64,000 bases of DNA, taken from the NCBI RefSeq assembly GCF_963583255.1, contig NC_084817.1:12220121-12284120 (forward strand), given 5' to 3'. This DNA comes from Pyrus communis. Lineage: Eukaryota; Streptophyta; Magnoliopsida; Rosales; Rosaceae. Position 1 is the stretch's first letter. Every line of letters starts with the position of its first letter. The notes under the pieces are model-generated. The model was not told the DNA's origin, made no database searches, and was given only the letters and a program-made list of their open reading frames with translations. The translations under genes were made by a program, and so were the position numbers. Shown in pieces: positions 1-10,037 of this stretch.

Positions 1-1292
1 ACAAAAACCTAATTCCCTTAAAAAATAGCGGCAGCACCATCCCATTTTTCCTTAACCTTGCCGCAGCTTTCCCATTCATTCCAGCTTTCCCCCATCTTGC
101 CGCAGCCTTCCTCCACCTTCCTACACCACCCCATAACCTTGCCGCACCACCCAACCTCCTTAAATCCATCCCCAACCCAAAATAACATCCAAATCATCCA
201 TTTAACCTCACTGCCGCATCAAGGAGAAGAGGAAAGAGGACTTAGACGCGCAGAAATTCAAGTGGATTCGTTGGGCGTTCTAGGTGTAATCCATCCTTTG
301 TTCTTTATGTTTAAATTCAATTTTATTTTTCTTGTTGTGAACATGAGAGGCTAAACCCCTATTTAGCTAGGGGGTGATTCGAAACCATGTTTATGCTTGC
401 AATATGATTTGATTACTTTTGGTTGGAATTTCATGAATGGTGAAGTCAATTTGTTTAACTGCTTGATCGATAACTTATTTATGTATGTTTATTGAGAGTG
501 CACGCTTAATTTTCATGCATGAATATGACGCTAGAATATAAGTGAGTTTCACCTAATAGTTATGAATTTATATTCACAAGTAGTGGAGGTTGCTTATAAA
601 CAATCGCGTTAAATGAATTCTTGGCACTAGTTTCATGCTCATCATAGTAACGAATGCCTCGTCAACACTTATAGTTTTCATGATGCTTAATGATCTTTGA
701 TTGTATCTTTATTGTGCTTTTCACGTAAAGGACTTTTGGAGAATGTTTTGAATTGCGTTGCGCTAACCCATCCAATTCATTAACTTAAGGAAAACTTGAC
801 GGTTAATTTAAGCGGACCTAATTAACCCGGGGTGTTGAGTTTCATAATTTATCGAAAGACCAACTGACAATCAAATTGTATGCAAGTGTGACATGTGTGG
901 AGAAGAACCTTCTAGCTAGCATTCATCCATATTTTCATCACATTCATATTTATATTCTGCCTTTAAATTACAATCTGTGTATTTAGTTTAATCTCGTCCA
1001 AAACCAATCCCCCTTTACCTTAGTGTCTAATTTAGTTAGAAAGTGTCTTAGTTTGTGTTTATAAGTGTTTTGTATTCTTTGAGTCTTTTGATTTGTTTTA
1101 GTATTTTATTGTTTAGTTTTACATTCTTTGAGTCTAGTTTAGTGTTTTTAACGTTTGTTTTACGTTTTTGAGTCAGTTTCCAAGTGATTTAGTAATCCCT
1201 CCTAATCCCCGGTCTAGAACGATCCCTACTTGCATCTTTACTACAATTGTCACAAGAGGGTTTTAATTTGTGTGCTTACTTAGTAGCCATCA
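1..1292 (+). repeat. 3' part of a gypsy LTR (LTR A), cut by the window edge
   Basis: This stretch matches the downstream part of the LTR family seen four more times nearby. It has the cytosine-rich leader with repeated GCCGCA words, the segment GAGAGTGCACGCTTAAT, a block near 820 with AATTAACCCGGGG, and the end segment GAACGATCCCTACTT. It stops at a CA dinucleotide (1291-1292), followed by AATTTT and the first two bases (TG) of the tRNA-Asp primer site before the sequence switches to the palindrome at 1301. The LTR start lies outside the window. Its 3' end resembles LTR D (7021-9202) more than the palindrome LTRs, so A and D look like one subfamily. Confidence 0.75.
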
Positions 1293-1300
1293 AATTTTTG

Positions 1301-3366
1301 TTGTAGTAATGAAGTAAGTAGGGATCGTTCTAACCGGGGATTAACTAGGGGTGCTAATCTAATTTGAATTGACTCAAAAACACAAAAACTAAAATTTAAT
1401 TTGGTCGAATTTGCAAGTGTTTATGACTCCAAATGCTTAAAAACACAAAATAAAACAAATACGAATGACTACGACTCAACAAAATATGGGGGGATTGTGG
1501 TTGGATGAATTTAAACTAAATGGGCAGATTGTAAAGAAATTAGATTTTAAGACAAAATTATGATGAATCAATGGATGATGGACTAACTAAGGGGTTCTTC
1601 TCCACACATGAAATATATGCAACGTAAATCAATTTCCAATTATCAATCCAATAAGTTGTGAACCTCGACACTCCAAGTTAATTAGGTCCGCTTAAATTAA
1701 CCTTCAGATTTCCCTAAAATCATTGAATTGGATGAATATGCATCGCAAGCAAATTATTCCTAACAAATTCTCTATATGAACAGCATGATAAAGATATAAG
1801 TTAGAATCATTACGTTCTTTGGAAATCATAAGCATCGACAAGGCATTTGTAACTATGAAAAGCATGATACGCTTGCCAGGAATCTACTTAACATGATCGT
1901 GACTAGCAACCTTCACTACTTGTGAATATAAATTCATAACGATTAGGTGAAACAAACTTATATCCTAGCATCAAATTCAAGCATGCAAATTAAGCGTGCA
2001 CTCTCAATCAACATACAAGAATAAGTTCTAAATCAAACGGTTAAGCAAATTGTATTCAAAACTTATGCAACGATAATTGGAAGTAATCAACTTATTTCAC
2101 ATATATAATCATGGTTTCGAATCACCCCCTAGCTAACTAGGGGGTTTAGCCTCTCATGTTCACAAAAAGAGAAATAAAATTGAATTTAAACATAACGAAC
2201 AAAGGATTGATTACACCTAGAACGCCCAATGAATCCACTTGAATTTCTGCGCGTCTAAGCCCCTCTTTCCTCTTCTCCTTGCTGTGGCAGGGATGGTATT
2301 GGATGATTTGGGGTGAGTTTCTGGGTTATAGATGGATTTAGGGAAGTGTGGTGGTGCGGCAAGGTGGTGGAGTGATGGAGGAAGGTGTGTAAGGTGGCTG
2401 CGAGGGTGGAGGAAAGGTGCGGCTGTGTTGGATGGGTGCTGGAATTGGTGGGGAGAAAGTGCGGCTGGAATAAAAATAATGGGTTCTTGCGGCTGTTGGG
2501 AGAAAAATAGGGTTAATGATAGATTAGTGTGTATTGTTTATTAGGGTAAATGATGCACGGCCTTTGGGAGAGTGGAGAGAATAATCAAATGGTGGAAGGC
2601 ACGGCAAAATAATGGGAATTAGTGGAGATGTGTTGGTGGCTACGGCACAAAAAGGATTAGGGTCATGGGATGCACGGTCTAGAGGGAATTAGGGTAGAAT
2701 GGTGAAGAGTGCGGCTGCATGAATTTGGGGTGTCAAGGTGGCTGCAAGGATGTGGATGAGTGAATTAGGGTTGGATGGTGGGATCCACGGCCTATGGTGG
2801 AAAAATGGGAGGTGGCGGCTTATGTCAAAATTAGGTTGAAATCCTCATGGAATCACGGCAAAGGTGAATAAATAAATGGGATGGTGGCCACGGGTTGAAA
2901 ACTTTTTGGTATCTTAGGTTTTATTAATAATGGGATGCACGGCTTTAGGTTTTGGTGATAGGATGCACGGCCAAGGTGGGTAATTTTGGATGCAATGGCT
3001 GTTTTGTTTTATTATAAAAATGAAAATAAAATGGAAGGCTACGGATTAAAGGGGAGGATATGGAAAGGTTACCAAAACGGGAAACTTAGGGTTAACTTTC
3101 CTACTTCAAGTAGGAAACCTTGTTTGAGTAGGATTCCTCGTTTTGGTAAGAATTCATCGTTGGAGTAGGAATTCGTCGTTTCTTCACGTCTTCAACTCAT
3201 TCATTCCTCTTTCGCTCCAAAAGACTCCAATTTGCATCTTCTTGCACACTTTGACCTTATAATCTGAAAATACACAGAAGTGGCCTTAAACACTAAAATA
3301 ACTAAATAAACACAACATAAATGCACGAGAACAAGCTAATTAAGTCGCATGAATATGCTCCTATCA
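1301..3366 (-). repeat. Gypsy LTR B (minus orientation), left palindrome arm
   Basis: Read on the minus strand it starts at 3366 with TGATAGGAGCATATTCATGC, the start shared by the LTRs at 39778, 46930 and 55650. It runs to 1301, where it is cut about 31 bp short of the end that its twin LTR C retains. The polypurine region lies just inside its start (3367-3381 on the minus strand), the arrangement of a 3' LTR. The open frame at 2332-2544 mirrors one at 4346-4558 and is LTR sequence, not a gene. Confidence 0.88.
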
Positions 3367-3381
3367 AATTCCCCCACACTT
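3367..3381 (-). other. Polypurine tract of LTR B (minus strand)
   Basis: The minus strand reads AAGTGTGGGGGAATT directly before the LTR start TGATAGGAGC. This is the position of the plus-strand primer of an LTR retrotransposon. The same tract is mirrored at 3509-3523 and a close variant precedes the young 3' LTR at 46930. Confidence 0.75.
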
Positions 3382-3422
3382 AACTTTTGCTAGTCCTCGA
3401 GCAAAACAAAACAACTAAAGAA

Positions 3423-3467
3423 AATAAGACGATGGTGGCCACACTTAGCTTTTGCTCCTATCAAATA
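3423..3467. other. Palindrome spacer, patchwork of family sequence
   Basis: This 45-bp loop is the only non-mirrored part of the palindrome. It contains CCACACTTAGCTTTTGCT, nearly the reverse complement of the polypurine-tract neighbourhood (CCACACTTAACTTTTGCT at 3374-3391). This is joined to CCTATCAAAT, which resembles the reverse complement of the LTR start. The mix looks like a template-switch joint. Confidence 0.6.
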
Positions 3468-3508
3468 TTCTTTAGTTGTTTTGTTTTGCTCGAGGACTAG
3501 CAAAAGTT

Positions 3509-3523
3509 AAGTGTGGGGGAATT
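3509..3523 (+). other. Polypurine tract of LTR C
   Basis: AAGTGTGGGGGAATT lies immediately upstream of the TG start of LTR C. The preceding segment CTCGAGGACTAGCAAAAG is shared with the young element at 46893-46910, which places both in one family. Confidence 0.75.
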
Positions 3524-5620
3524 TGATAGGAGCATATTCATGCGACTTAATTAGCTTGTTCTCGTGCATTTATGTTGTGTTTATTTAGTTATTTTAGTGT
3601 TTAAGGCCACTTCTGTGTATTTTCAGATTATAAGGTCAAAGTGTGCAAGAAGATGCAAATTGGAGTCTTTTGGAGCGAAAGAGGAATGAATGAGTTGAAG
3701 ACGTGAAGAAATGACGAATTCCTACTTCAACGATGAATTCTTACCAAAACGAGGAATCCTACTCAAACAAGGTTTCCTACTTGAAGTAGGAAAGTTAACC
3801 CTAAGTTTCCCGTTTTGGTAACCTTTCCATATCCTCCCCTTTAATCCGTAGCCTTCCATTTTATTTTCATTTTTATAATAAAACAAAACAGCCATTGCAT
3901 CCAAAATTACCCACCTTGGCCGTGCATCCTATCACCAAAACCTAAAGCCGTGCATCCCATTATTAATAAAACCTAAGATACCAAAAAGTTTTCAACCCGT
4001 GGCCACCATCCCATTTATTTATTCACCTTTGCCGTGATTCCATGAGGATTTCAACCTAATTTTGACATAAGCCGCCACCTCCCATTTTTCCACCATAGGC
4101 CGTGGATCCCACCATCCAACCCTAATTCACTCATCCACATCCTTGCAGCCACCTTGACACCCCAAATTCATGCAGCCGCACTCTTCACCATTCTACCCTA
4201 ATTCCCTCTAGACCGTGCATCCCATGACCCTAATCCTTTTTGTGTCGTAGCCACCAACACATCTCCACTAATTCCCATTATTTTGCCGTGCCTTCCACCA
4301 TTTGATTATTCTCTCCACTCTCCCAAAGGCCGTGCATCATTTACCCTAATAAACAATACACACTAATCTATCATTAACCCTATTTTTCTCCCAACAGCCG
4401 CAAGAACCCATTATTTTTATTCCAGCCGCACTTTCTCCCCACCAATTCCAGCACCCATCCAACACAGCCGCACCTTTCCTCCACCCTCGCAGCCACCTTA
4501 CACACCTTCCTCCATCACTCCACCACCTTGCCGCACCACCACACTTCCCTAAATCCATCTATAACCCAGAAACTCACCCCAAATCATCCAATACCATCTC
4601 TGCCACAACAAGGAGAAGAGGAAAGAGGGGCTTAGACGCGCAGAAATTCAAGTGGATTCATTGGGCGTTCTAGGTGTAATCAATCCTTTGTTCGTTATGT
4701 TTAAATTCAATTTTATTTCTCTTTTTGTGAACATGAGAGGCTAAACCCCCTAGTTAGCTAGGGGGTGATTCGAAACCATGATTATATATGTGAAATAAGT
4801 TGATTACTTCCAATTATCGTTGCATAAGTTTTGAATACAATTTGCTTAACCGTTTGATTTAGAACTTATTCTTGTATGTTGATTGAGAGTGCACGCTTAA
4901 TTTGCATGCTTGAATTTGATGCTAGGATATAAGTTTGTTTCACCTAATCGTTATGAATTTATATTCACAAGTAGTGAAGGTTGCTAGTCACGATCATGTT
5001 AAGTAGATTCCTGGCAAGCGTATCATGCTTTTCATAGTTACAAATGCCTTGTCGATGCTTATGATTTCCAAAGAACGTAATGATTCTAACTTATATCTTT
5101 ATCATGCTGTTCATATAGAGAATTTGTTAGGAATAATTTGCTTGATATGCATATTCATCCAATTCAATGATTTTAGGGAAATCTGAAGGTTAATTTAAGC
5201 GGACCTAATTAACTTGGAGTGTCGAGGTTCACAACTTATTGGATTGATAATTGGAAATTGATTTACGTTGCATATATTTCATGTGTGGAGAAGAACCCCT
5301 TAGTTAGTCCATCATCCATTGATTCATCATAATTTTGTCTTAAAATCTAATTTCTTTACAATCTGCCCATTTAGTTTAAATTCATCCAACCACAATCCCC
5401 CCATATTTTGTTGAGTCGTAGTCATTCGTATTTGTTTTATTTTGTGTTTTTAAGCATTTGGAGTCATAAACACTTGCAAATTCGACCAAATTAAATTTTA
5501 GTTTTTGTGTTTTTGAGTCAATTCAAATTAGATTAGCACCCCTAGTTAATCCCCGGTTAGAACGATCCCTACTTACTTCATTACTACAATTGTCACAAAT
5601 AGGGTTTAATTTGTGTGTCA
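3524..5620 (+). repeat. Gypsy LTR C (plus orientation), right palindrome arm
   Basis: This LTR starts TGATAGGAGC at 3524 and ends TTTGTGTGTCA at 5620 (2,097 bp). It keeps 31 bp beyond the palindrome (5590-5620) that LTR B has lost. Immediately downstream the sequence becomes minus-strand gag. No target-site duplication was found around the B-C unit, so it is not a simple insertion. Confidence 0.88.
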
Positions 5621-6896
5621 TTGTCTAGGGACGTACCTGAAGCATTTGGGGCAGATTGTTGTGGAGCATGTGTGGGTGCGTATGGCTTAGTGAAGAACCC
5701 CAGGGGTTGTTGTCTAAAGACTCCTTGTTGTGGTGGTTGTTGGGGCTCCCTCCATTTGAAGTTTGGGTGGTCTCTCCAACCTGGATTATATGTGTTAGAA
5801 TATGGATCGTTTCTTGGTTGGTTTTGGCCTTGAAATCCAATTGCATTTGCGCTTTCCCATCCACCATTTTCAATGAGTTGTGGGCACTTCTCAGAAGCAT
5901 GTCCTTGGATAGAACACACTCCGCATACTATTGGTCCTTGCATCCTCATTCCTTCGGCCATCTGAGACACAATGGAAGTAAGATTAGCTAATTGTGAATG
6001 AATGTCGGGTGTGGCACTTACCTCATTAACTTGCTGCCGTGGGGGTCCTCTTTGGCCTACTCCTTCGTATTGTTGAGCGTTCAAAGCTCGATTAGCGATT
6101 AAAACCTTGGCAGCCATGGGTGTCTTGTCCACCAATGCTCCACCCGCCGAGGCATCGAGCATTTGACGTTCAATTGGTAGGAGCCCCTCGTAGAAGTATT
6201 GTAGAAGTAACTCCTCCTTCATCTGATGCTGTGGACAAGAAGCAACAAGTGATTTAAAACGTTCATAATATGTAGGAAAATACTCACCTTCTTCTTGTTG
6301 AATTCCACTTATCTTTTTACGTAAAAGGATGATTCGAGAAGTTGGGAAAAACTTATCCAGAAATGCCCTCTTCATACTCTCCCATGATGTGACGGTTCCG
6401 GGAGCAAGTTCATACAACCAATCTTTGGCTTTGTCCATTAAAGAGAATGGAAAAGCCTTCATCTTCAAAATACTTCCATCGACATTGACGGGAGTCATGC
6501 TTGAACAACCACCTCGAATTCTTTCAGATGCTTGTTCGGATCCTCCATGGACAACCCATGGTATTTCGGAATATGGTGGAGCAAACTTGACTTCAACTCG
6601 AACTCTTCGGTCTTCCCTTGGGCAGGTGGGGGATATTGGATACACAAAGGTGTGGCATTATCTAATCCCGAAGCAGAAAGCTCCTTGAGTGTCCGGTTGT
6701 CCATGGCCATGCTTTGTGGTTCTTCAAAAATCCTTGACGTGGCCTCTCCTTCCTCTTCTAGAACTTGTTCTTCAAGGTCAGGTTCCAGGCTTAGTGGATT
6801 TGATTCGTGTTGCTTCCTCTTTCGTCTCAAAGTCCTCTCGAAATCGCTGTCAAAGTCCAAGATATGCTCACGAATCGATTGAGAACTCCGAGTCAT
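5621..6896 (-). pseudogene. gag: Truncated Athila/Tat-type gag fragment
   Basis: Two overlapping minus-strand frames (6896-6495 and 6645-5593) encode one Gag, separated by a one-base frameshift near 6508. The capsid-type retrotrans_gag region includes FPFSLMDKAKDWLY, followed by LLQYFYEGL. A CCHC zinc knuckle has the pattern CGVC-X4-H-X4-C, and a C-terminal stretch SNTYNPGWRDHPNFKW is shared with the element at 57.4 kb. Gag forms the virus-like particle and packages RNA. The reading frame is cut at LTR C (5620), and the last residues of the frame are LTR-encoded. Protease, RT and integrase are absent, so this is a non-functional fragment of the element whose 5' LTR is LTR D. Confidence 0.88.
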
Positions 6897-6996
6897 ACAC
6901 TAGTACCTAAAACAAGAAAAACAAAACAAGGTCAGAAACTTTAACAAACTAAACTAAACAGAAAGTAACAATCCAAGGGATTAGCAAAGTTGCTAA

Positions 6997-7014
6997 TCCC
7001 CGGCAACGGCACCA
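6997..7014 (-). other. Primer binding site for tRNA-Asp
   Basis: The plus strand reads TCCCCGGCAACGGCACCA, the 3' end of plant tRNA-Asp with one mismatch (GCG to GCA). On the minus strand it is therefore a primer binding site, six bases inside LTR D. This fixes the minus orientation of the gag fragment. The tRNA-Asp end is from memory. Confidence 0.82.
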
Positions 7015-7020
7015 AAAATT

Positions 7021-9202
7021 TGATGCAAAATATATAAGCACACAAATTAAAACCCTCTTTTGACAATTGTAGTATATGTATAAGTAGGGATCGTTCTAAA
7101 CCGGGGATTAGGAGGGATTGCTAAATCACTTGAAAACTGACTCAAAAACGTAAAACAAAGGTTAAAACACTAAACTAGACTCAAAGAATGCAAAACTAAA
7201 CACTTAAAACACTAAAACAAACCAAAAGACTCAAAACAGCACCAAAACACTCAAAACTGCCTTAAAAACACATTCTGGGCAGTTTTGAGCACTTACACTA
7301 ATTTGGACGAATTTGGGTGATTAATTGAATCAAAACACTTAGAAACACAAACTAAGACACTTTCTAACTAAATTGAACACTAAAGTAAAGGGGGATTTAG
7401 TTTTTGACGAAATTAAACAAAATGCACAGATTGTAATAAAGACAGAATGTAAATACGAATTTGATGAAAATATGGATGGAATGCTAGCTAGAAGGTTCTT
7501 CTCCACACATGTCACACTTGCATACAAGATGATTTTCAGTTGGTCTTTCGATGAATCATGAAACTCAACACCCCGGGTTAATTAGGTTCGCTTAAATTAA
7601 CCTTCAAGTTCTCCTTAAGTTAATGAATTGGATAGGACATCGCATACACAATTCAAAACATTCTCCAAAAGTCCTTTACGTGAAAAGCACAATAAAGATA
7701 CAATCAAAGATCATTAAGCAACATGAAAACTATAAGTGTTGACGAGGCATTCGTTACTATGATGAGCATGAAACTAGTGCCAGGAATTCATTTAACGTGA
7801 TCGTTTATAAGCGACCTCCACTACTTGTGAATATAAGATTGTAACTATTAGGTGAAACTCACTTATATTCTAGCATCATATTCATGCATGAAAACTAAGC
7901 GTGCACTCTCAATAAACATACACAAATAAGTTATCAATCAAGCAGTTAAACAAATTGAATCCACAACTCATGAAATTCCAACCGAAGGTAATCAATTTAT
8001 ATTGCAAGCATATACATGGTTTCGGATCACCCCTAGCTAACTAGGGGTTTAGCCTCTCATGTTCACAAAAAGAGAAACAAAATTGAAATTAAACATAGAG
8101 AACAAAAGATTGATTACACCTAGAATGCCAAAGGAATCCACTTTGAATTTCTGCACGTTTCAAGCTCCTCTTTCTTCTTCTCCTTGCTGCGGCAGAGATG
8201 TTTTTGGATGATTTGGGATGTTTTTCTGGGTTGTAGATGGTTTTAGGGAGGTGAAGGGTTGCGGCAAGGGTTGTGGAAGGTGTATGGAGGTTTGAATGGT
8301 GGCTGCAATGGTGGGAATGGTTGCGGCAGAGATGGGAGGTGGCTGGAATGGATGGAGAAGCTACGGATTGAGGGGAGAAGATGGAAGGGTGGCTGCGGCT
8401 GGAAAGGTTTTGTGGCTGAATGATGAAAGAATGAATGAAAGAGAGCTAGGGTGCGGCTAGGCTTTAGTTTATATAGGGTTTCAGAAAATAAAACCCTAGC
8501 TTATTTTTATTAACTAAAATTAAATCAAAGGCTTCTAGAATTAGGGAAATCAAATCAGAAAATTAAAAGGAATTTGGTTAATAGGTGCGGCTAGGGTTTT
8601 ATTTGAAAGGGAAATAGGTTTAAGTTCAGAAATTAAAGGGAAAGGTGCGGCCAAGAAAAGATTAGGGTTTAGGTGCGGCTTAGGGTTATATTTTGAAAGG
8701 GGAAGTGGCTGCAAGGTGCGGCTAGGGTTTAGTTTAGGCAGGAGCATGTGTTTTAAGTGCATAACCTAGGACAAAATTGCCCCCCCTTGCACGGCAAGGG
8801 AAGGGAAGAAGGGGAAACCCACGGCAAAGGTTTGAAAGTGGGCTAGGGCCTTCGTTTTGTGTCCTAAAGTGCATATAAGGCCTTCAAAGTGGCTGGAAAA
8901 TGCGGACGTTTAAGATTAGGAAAGGTTACCAAAATGGGAAACCTAGGGTTAACTTTCCTACTTCAAGTAGGAATCCTTGTTGAAGTAGGAATCCTCGTTG
9001 AAGTAGGAATCCTCGTTCTTCAAGTCTTCAACTCATTCATTCCTCTTTTGCTCCAAAAGACTCCAATTTGCATCTTTTTGCACACTTTGGCTTTATAATC
9101 TGAAAATACACAAAAGTGACTTTAAACACTAAAATAACTAAGGAAACACAACATAAATGCACGAGAACAAGCTAATTGAGTCGCATGAATATGCTCCTGT
9201 CA
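7021..9202 (-). repeat. 5' LTR D of a truncated minus-strand gypsy element
   Basis: On the minus strand it begins TGACAGGAGCATATTCATGC at 9202 and ends TTTTGCATCA at 7021 (2,182 bp), followed by a six-base spacer and the tRNA-Asp primer site. Shared LTR landmarks include GAGAGTGCACGCTTAGTTT and the AATTAACCCGGGG block near 7570. It is the 5' LTR of the gag fragment at 5621-6896. Its end matches LTR A better than LTRs B and C. Confidence 0.87.
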
Positions 9203-9268
9203 CTGCAATCTATCAATTCAAAGAACCCAAGTAGCAGATTGAAAGAAAAAGGGTTGTATGCTACAGCT

Positions 9269-9269
<1 letters not shown>

Positions 9270-9299
<30 letters not shown>
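9270..9299. repeat. (AG)n microsatellite
   Basis: About 15 uninterrupted AG units. They lie exactly where the Rab-like reading frame below stops matching its family, so the microsatellite marks the break of that exon. Confidence 0.95.
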
Positions 9300-9304
<5 letters not shown>

Positions 9305-9460
9305 CTTGTGCCCGATGAGGAGGGTCCAAGTCTGAAACTTGACATTGATGGTGGCCATGGAGTCCAAGCTAAACTCATTTCGATAATATCTGGTAAGAAT
9401 CTGAAACTTGCCCATCGCAGGGTCACCTATCAGTACCACCTTGAACACATAGTCTACCTC
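9300..9460 (-). pseudogene. Rab GTPase exon fragment (RabA/Rab11-like)
   Basis: Read from 9460 on the minus strand, the frame encodes [17 protein letters not shown] and then [20 protein letters not shown], the first-exon signature of plant RabA (Rab11-type) small GTPases that control vesicle traffic. The P-loop, normally GDS-x-VGKS/N, reads GDPAMGKF, so the serine/threonine that binds magnesium is replaced by phenylalanine. The switch I region also differs from the usual TIGVEF. An in-frame stop lies a few codons upstream, and the match ends at the (AG)n tract. No further Rab exons are seen. It is a decayed fragment between an LTR and a zinc finger pseudogene, probably duplicated or retro-copied. 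Confidence 0.8.
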
Positions 9461-10037
9461 ATGGTTTCAATTGAATCAGAAAATATTGTGAAAAAAAAAA
9501 GAGAGATTGGAATTGGATGCAAATATCAAACCTGGAGATGCAGAGCTTTGAGTTCACTCCGTGGGGAAGAGAAAAGAGAGGCTATGAGAGAGGATGAGGA
9601 CAAAGGTTGGAGAGATCTGTGAGAAACAAGGCAGCGGCAGAGAAGATGGAAAGATGATGATAGAATTTTAGGGTTTGTTTTGTGATTTGGGTGGTGTAAA
9701 TATTGAAAAATATGAGGGGCATTTTTGTCTTAAAATTTCATAATTTTGTGTTCTACGGATGTGGAACAAGTCGTTCCAGGGGGTGGAGGTGGAACGAAAA
9801 TTCAGCCAAATTTCATCCCGTGGAACAGCGCGTTCCACTGTTTTTCACGCACCAAACGTGGGACGGAATGCCTCGTCCCACTGCGTTCCGTCCCGTCCCA
9901 CGTACCAAACGGTACCTCAAGAATGACTTGCATGAAGATGAAATATAAATAGTGAAATAAAAAGAAAATGATAAAATGTCCAAGAAGATGTACAAAGTTC
10001 TGTTGTAGATCACGTGAAGTCCTGTCACATGGTAAAC

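Larger units (their letters stand above)
1301..5589. repeat. Large near-perfect palindrome made of two inverted LTRs
   Basis: Arms 1301-3422 and 3468-5589 (2,122 bp each) are reverse complements around a 45-bp spacer. Mirrored positions always sum to 6890, so I see no insertion or deletion between the arms. I found at least seven substitutions by eye, at 1744, 1745, 2282, 2291, 2645, 3163 and 3178 in the left arm. Each arm is an LTR plus the polypurine-tract region that normally precedes a 3' LTR, so both LTRs point outward. An assembly fold-back artefact is possible, but the mismatches and different outer flanks argue against a simple read-through artefact. Confidence 0.93.

Noticed and set aside
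2332..2544. Mirrored Trp/Gly-rich frames at 2332-2544 and 4346-4558
   Set aside because: They are identical because they sit in the palindrome arms. The GGCTGCGGC repeats of the LTR explain the composition.
9176..9622. Plus-strand 148-codon frame
   Set aside because: It overlaps the Rab fragment antisense and includes the (AG)n tract as an Arg-Glu repeat. No motif.
9690..9935. GGAAC/GTTCC-rich MITE
   Set aside because: There are many inverted short words (GTTCCA, TGGAAC) and an ACGTACCAAACGGTA end, but no convincing opposite end or target duplication.
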